From the NCBI RefSeq assembly GCF_022601735.1, contig NZ_JAKUMM010000002.1, positions 1 through 64,000 on the forward strand: a stretch of DNA of 64,000 nucleotides, read 5' to 3'. Within the stretch, counting starts at the first letter, position 1; the number at the start of each line of letters is the position of its first letter. This DNA is from Atopomonas sediminilitoris (lineage in GTDB: Bacteria > Pseudomonadota > Gammaproteobacteria > Pseudomonadales > Pseudomonadaceae). This document shows, in pieces, positions 61,294-64,000 of this stretch. The notes beneath the pieces are model-generated. The model was given only the letters and a program-made list of their open reading frames with translations, was not told the origin of the DNA and made no database searches. A program made the translations under genes and the position numbers.

Positions 61294-61983
61294 TCAGGCC
61301 TTGGTTGAGAAGCGGTAGCCAGTTCCGCGAACAGTCTGCACCAGATTCTCGTAGCTTTCACCTAAGGCTTTGCGCAGGCGGCGGATATGCACGTCAACGG
61401 TGCGCTCTTCCACATACACGTTGCCACCCCACACTTGGTCGAGCAGCTGGCTACGGGTGTAGGCGCGCTCTTGGTGGGTCATAAAAAATTGCAGTAAGCG
61501 GTATTCGGTCGGACCCATCTCGGCGGCGCTGCCGTCAATGGTGACGCGATGGCTGACGGGGTCGAGCAGTAAGCCGCCGACTTCCAAAGGCGTTTCTTCA
61601 TTCAGTGGCGCGGCGCGGCGCAGCACGGCTTTTAGGCGTGCGACCAATTCGCGCGGCGAGAAAGGCTTGGTGATGTAGTCGTCAGCGCCGACTTCCAGAC
61701 CTTGAATCTTGTTGTCCTCTTCGCCTTTGGCGGTGAGCATGATGATCGGCACTTCGGCGGTGAGTTCGTCGCGCTTTAAGCGGCGCGCTAATTCAATGCC
61801 GGTGGTGCCGGGCAGCATCCAGTCGAGCAGGACCAGGTCGGGTTGACGATCGACGATCAGGCTATGCGCTTGCTGGGCGTTTTCCGCTTCAAGGCATTCA
61901 TAGCCGGCCATTTCCAGGGCCACGGCGATCATCTCGCGGATCGGCGCTTCATCATCGACGATCAGAATGGATTTGCCGTTCAT
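61294..61983 (-). CDS. phoB: Phosphate-regulon response regulator PhoB
   Basis: PhoB binds Pho boxes and activates phosphate-scavenging genes. The 229-aa product has the receiver domain ILIVDDEAPIREMIAVALEMAGYE, phosphoacceptor Asp54 in VLLDWMLPG, the switch Lys in ITKPFSPREL, and a C-terminal winged helix (PTEYRLLQFFMTHQERAYTRSQLLDQVWGGNVYVEERTVDVHIRRLRKAL). It is the first gene of phoBR, and a candidate Pho box lies 56 bases upstream. Confidence 0.97.
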   Translation of the reverse strand: MNGKSILIVDDEAPIREMIAVALEMAGYECLEAENAQQAHSLIVDRQPDLVLLDWMLPGTTGIELARRLKRDELTAEVPIIMLTAKGEEDNKIQGLEVGADDYITKPFSPRELVARLKAVLRRAAPLNEETPLEVGGLLLDPVSHRVTIDGSAAEMGPTEYRLLQFFMTHQERAYTRSQLLDQVWGGNVYVEERTVDVHIRRLRKALGESYENLVQTVRGTGYRFSTKA

Positions 61984-62038
61984 GTACAGCTCCGCTGTCG
62001 GTTAGCTTTTTGAGTTGCCGGTATTAGATAACCAAATT

Positions 62039-62056
62039 ATTGCAGTAATGTGACGC
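62039..62056 (-). promoter_or_regulatory. Candidate Pho box of phoBR
   Basis: Read on the minus strand, GCGTCAC-ATTA-CTGCAAT are two 7-mers, each 5/7 identical to CTGTCAT, with the correct 11-base phasing and an AT-rich spacer. A -10-like TATCTA follows at suitable distance before phoB. The same 141-base gap holds a TATAAA (62090-62095) for the divergent patatin-like gene and one perfect CTGTCAT (62062-62068). Confidence 0.45.
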
Positions 62057-62124
62057 ATTGGCTGTCATGCGTTATTCGTCAATCACGACTATAAAGACAG
62101 CAACGCTCTATTGGCGAGGCGGTT

Positions 62125-63306
62125 ATGCAGCGGATTAAACAGGTGTGTGTGGGCGCGTTGGCGCTGTTATTGGGCGCGTGTAGCAGCTTGCCGCGTCATC
62201 AGGCAGTGCCGACGCACCTGACACAGGCCGCCAGTATTCCCGGCTTAGAAGGCGTGCGTTATCACGTGGGTTTGGACGACAAAAGCCTGCAAGCGGAAGG
62301 GCTAGCGTCGTTTAAGCGGGAACAACAATGGTTGATGACGCAGGGTGTTAAAGCGTTACCGCCGGTGAATTTCTTGGCGATTTCCGGTGGCGGCGATGAC
62401 GGTGCCTTTACCGCCGGGTTGCTCAATGGCTGGAGTCAGGCCGGTGATCGCCCCGAGTTTAAGCTGGTCACGGGCGTTAGTACGGGCGCCTTGATCGCCC
62501 CGTTTGCGTTTCTTGGCAGCGCCTATGACGACACGCTGAAAAATCTCTACACCAACGTTGAGCCCAAAGACATTCTCGCCCCACGCTCACTGTGGGCAGC
62601 GGTCACCAGCGATGCCATGGCCGATAACTCGCCCTTGTACGCGCAGCTTAAAAAAACCGTGAACGCCGAGATGATGACCGCCATTGCCGCCGAATACGCC
62701 AAAGGGCGCTTGTTGTTTGTGGCCACGGCCGATTTGGATGCGCGCCAGTCGGTGCTGTGGAATATGAGCAAAATCGCCGCCGCGGGCACGCCGCAGTCGC
62801 TAGAGCTATTTCGCTCGATCATGCTGGCATCGGCGGCAATACCGGGGGCATTTCCACCGGTGATGATTGATGTAGAAGCTGACGGCAAAAACTATCAAGA
62901 GATGCACGTGGATGGCGGCACCATGTCGCAGGTGTTTGTCTATCCGCCGAGCCTGCAAGTGGCCAAGCTGAGCCAAGCCAACCAAGTGCAGCGCGAGCGC
63001 AATTTGTACGTGATCCGTAATGCGCGGCTGGATGCGCAGTGGGCGCAGGTGGAGCGGCGCACCATGGACATCGCGGCACGCGCGGTATCGTCCTTGATTC
63101 AAACGCAAGGCGTGGGCGATCTATACCGCATTTATCTCACGGCCCAGCGAGACGGGTTTAACTTCAAGCTGGCGTTTATTCCGCCGGAATTTAATGCCGA
63201 GCACCGCGAGGATTTTGACCAAACCTATATGCGCGCCTTGTACCAGTTAGGCCATCAGCGCGCTCAGCAAGGGTACCCGTGGGCGCTGACGCCGCCCGGT
63301 TATTGA
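62125..63306 (+). CDS. Patatin-like phospholipase, lipoprotein
   Basis: This 393-aa acyl hydrolase has a lipoprotein signal (ALLLGACSS), followed by the patatin fold. The oxyanion glycine motif SGGGDDGAF (near residue 88), nucleophile motif GVSTG (Ser119) and catalytic Asp in HVDGGTM are all present. Patatin-like enzymes cleave acyl chains from phospholipids. The product is probably anchored in the outer or inner membrane facing the periplasm. Divergent from phoB; its end overlaps the convergent ubiA by 7 bases. Phosphate-starvation control is conceivable but not shown. Confidence 0.9.
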   Translation: MQRIKQVCVGALALLLGACSSLPRHQAVPTHLTQAASIPGLEGVRYHVGLDDKSLQAEGLASFKREQQWLMTQGVKALPPVNFLAISGGGDDGAFTAGLLNGWSQAGDRPEFKLVTGVSTGALIAPFAFLGSAYDDTLKNLYTNVEPKDILAPRSLWAAVTSDAMADNSPLYAQLKKTVNAEMMTAIAAEYAKGRLLFVATADLDARQSVLWNMSKIAAAGTPQSLELFRSIMLASAAIPGAFPPVMIDVEADGKNYQEMHVDGGTMSQVFVYPPSLQVAKLSQANQVQRERNLYVIRNARLDAQWAQVERRTMDIAARAVSSLIQTQGVGDLYRIYLTAQRDGFNFKLAFIPPEFNAEHREDFDQTYMRALYQLGHQRAQQGYPWALTPPGY

Positions 63307-64000
63307 GTGGCGCGGAGAGCGTAATCGGCGACGAGACCGATAAACAGCAACAAGCCACTGATGTGGTTGTTGAGAAAAGCCCGCAGGCAGGCTGCGGGTT
63401 GGCGGTCGCGGATGAGCCAGTGCTGCCAAGCGAAAGTCAGCAGCATGCCCGCCAAGCCGGCGTAGAAATAACCGCCGAGCTTGAGCTGGCTGGCGACGAT
63501 AATTAAACACAGCGCGGCCATGCCTTGCAGCAGGCCAATCATTAGGCGATCAGCATCGCCAAAGAGAATGGCGGTGGACTTGATCCCGACTTTAAGGTCG
63601 TCCTCGCGGTCGCACATGGCGTACTGGGTGTCGTATGCCACCGTCCACAGCAAGTTGGCCAAATACAGTAGCCATAATTGCGGCGTGAGCGACTGGCTTT
63701 CAGCGGCAAAGGCCATCGGCATCGACCATGAGAAGGCCGCGCCTAACACCACTTGTGGGTAGAAGGTGTAGCGCTTCATAAAGGGGTACAGCGCGGCGAG
63801 CAAGGCGCCGCCAAAGGCCAAGCCGATGGTCAGCAGATTGGTGAACAGCACCAAGCCAAAGGCCAAAGCGATCAGCACGGCAAACAGGATCAGCGCTTCT
63901 TTGGGTTGCACGCGGCCACTGGCTAAGGGGCGCTCGCGGGTGCGCGCCACATGCCCGTCAAGGTGGCGGTCGGCGTAATCGTTAATCACACAGCCGGCCG
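63300..64000 (-). CDS. ubiA: 4-hydroxybenzoate polyprenyltransferase UbiA (5' end beyond the window)
   Basis: UbiA is an inner-membrane enzyme that attaches the polyprenyl chain to 4-hydroxybenzoate in ubiquinone synthesis. The visible part covers about 233 residues including the first Asp-rich motif ([24 protein letters not shown]) and the second ([21 protein letters not shown]), with several membrane helices. About 60 N-terminal residues lie past position 64000; the frame remains open to the edge. Its stop (63300-63302) overlaps the end of the patatin-like gene. ubiC is not visible. Confidence 0.95.
   Translation of the reverse strand, partial: AGCVINDYADRHLDGHVARTRERPLASGRVQPKEALILFAVLIALAFGLVLFTNLLTIGLAFGGALLAALYPFMKRYTFYPQVVLGAAFSWSMPMAFAAESQSLTPQLWLLYLANLLWTVAYDTQYAMCDREDDLKVGIKSTAILFGDADRLMIGLLQGMAALCLIIVASQLKLGGYFYAGLAGMLLTFAWQHWLIRDRQPAACLRAFLNNHISGLLLFIGLVADYALRATQ

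Overview
The window is about 59% GC and densely packed with genes. It looks like a chromosomal segment from a Pseudomonadaceae-like gammaproteobacterium. Evidence: the nosRZDFYL-tatE order known from Pseudomonas stutzeri; an RpiR regulator - LysR (PycR) - two-subunit pyruvate carboxylase block like the one in P. aeruginosa; uvrD next to a GGDEF/EAL protein; purEK, aspA, phoBR and ubiA close together; and ANR/FNR-type and sigma-54-type promoter sites. No rRNA, tRNA, CRISPR array, integrase or intact insertion sequence was seen.

Layout. Bases 1-1600 are atypical: T-rich runs, two unrecognised overlapping genes (the first visibly AT-richer than its neighbours), and the 5' stub of a type II secretion ATPase gene (gspE) cut off at the end of a TRAP solute-binding protein gene. 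From 2.7 to 9.3 kb are dodecin, uvrD, a membrane GGDEF/EAL protein and a quinone oxidoreductase. From 9.5 to 18.1 kb are an orphan FliL-like secreted protein, a FadL-type porin gene interrupted by one in-frame TAA, an rmf-like gene with a perfect FNR-type box upstream, gshA, a secreted alkylsulfatase and a metallo-beta-lactamase-fold hydrolase. From 18.3 to 26.5 kb is the complete nitrous oxide reductase operon behind an ANR/DNR-type box.

From 27 to 31.5 kb are a TetR regulator and a divergent monooxygenase-dehydrogenase pair separated by an array of GTATAC half-sites. From 31.6 to 34.3 kb a sigma-54-like promoter precedes a formate/nitrite channel gene and a PP2C phosphatase-Ser/Thr kinase fusion. 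From 35.9 to 42.7 kb are an RpiR regulator, PycR, pyruvate carboxylase, and an SbtA bicarbonate transporter with its PII-like partner, so bicarbonate uptake sits beside a bicarbonate-consuming enzyme. An ArsM-like methyltransferase follows.

The strongest candidate for an under-described system is the tightly coupled minus-strand operon at 46.0-51.0 kb. It encodes a PspA/ESCRT-III-like protein, an AAA+ ATPase, a membrane coiled-coil protein and a fusion of a solute-binding domain with an OmpA peptidoglycan-binding domain. It reads as an envelope-spanning membrane-maintenance module. The rest holds asparaginase/aspartase, purEK with an unusually structured leader RNA, RNase T2, TrmO, a Tim44-like protein, phoBR with a candidate Pho box, a patatin-like lipoprotein and the 3' part of ubiA, which runs off the end.
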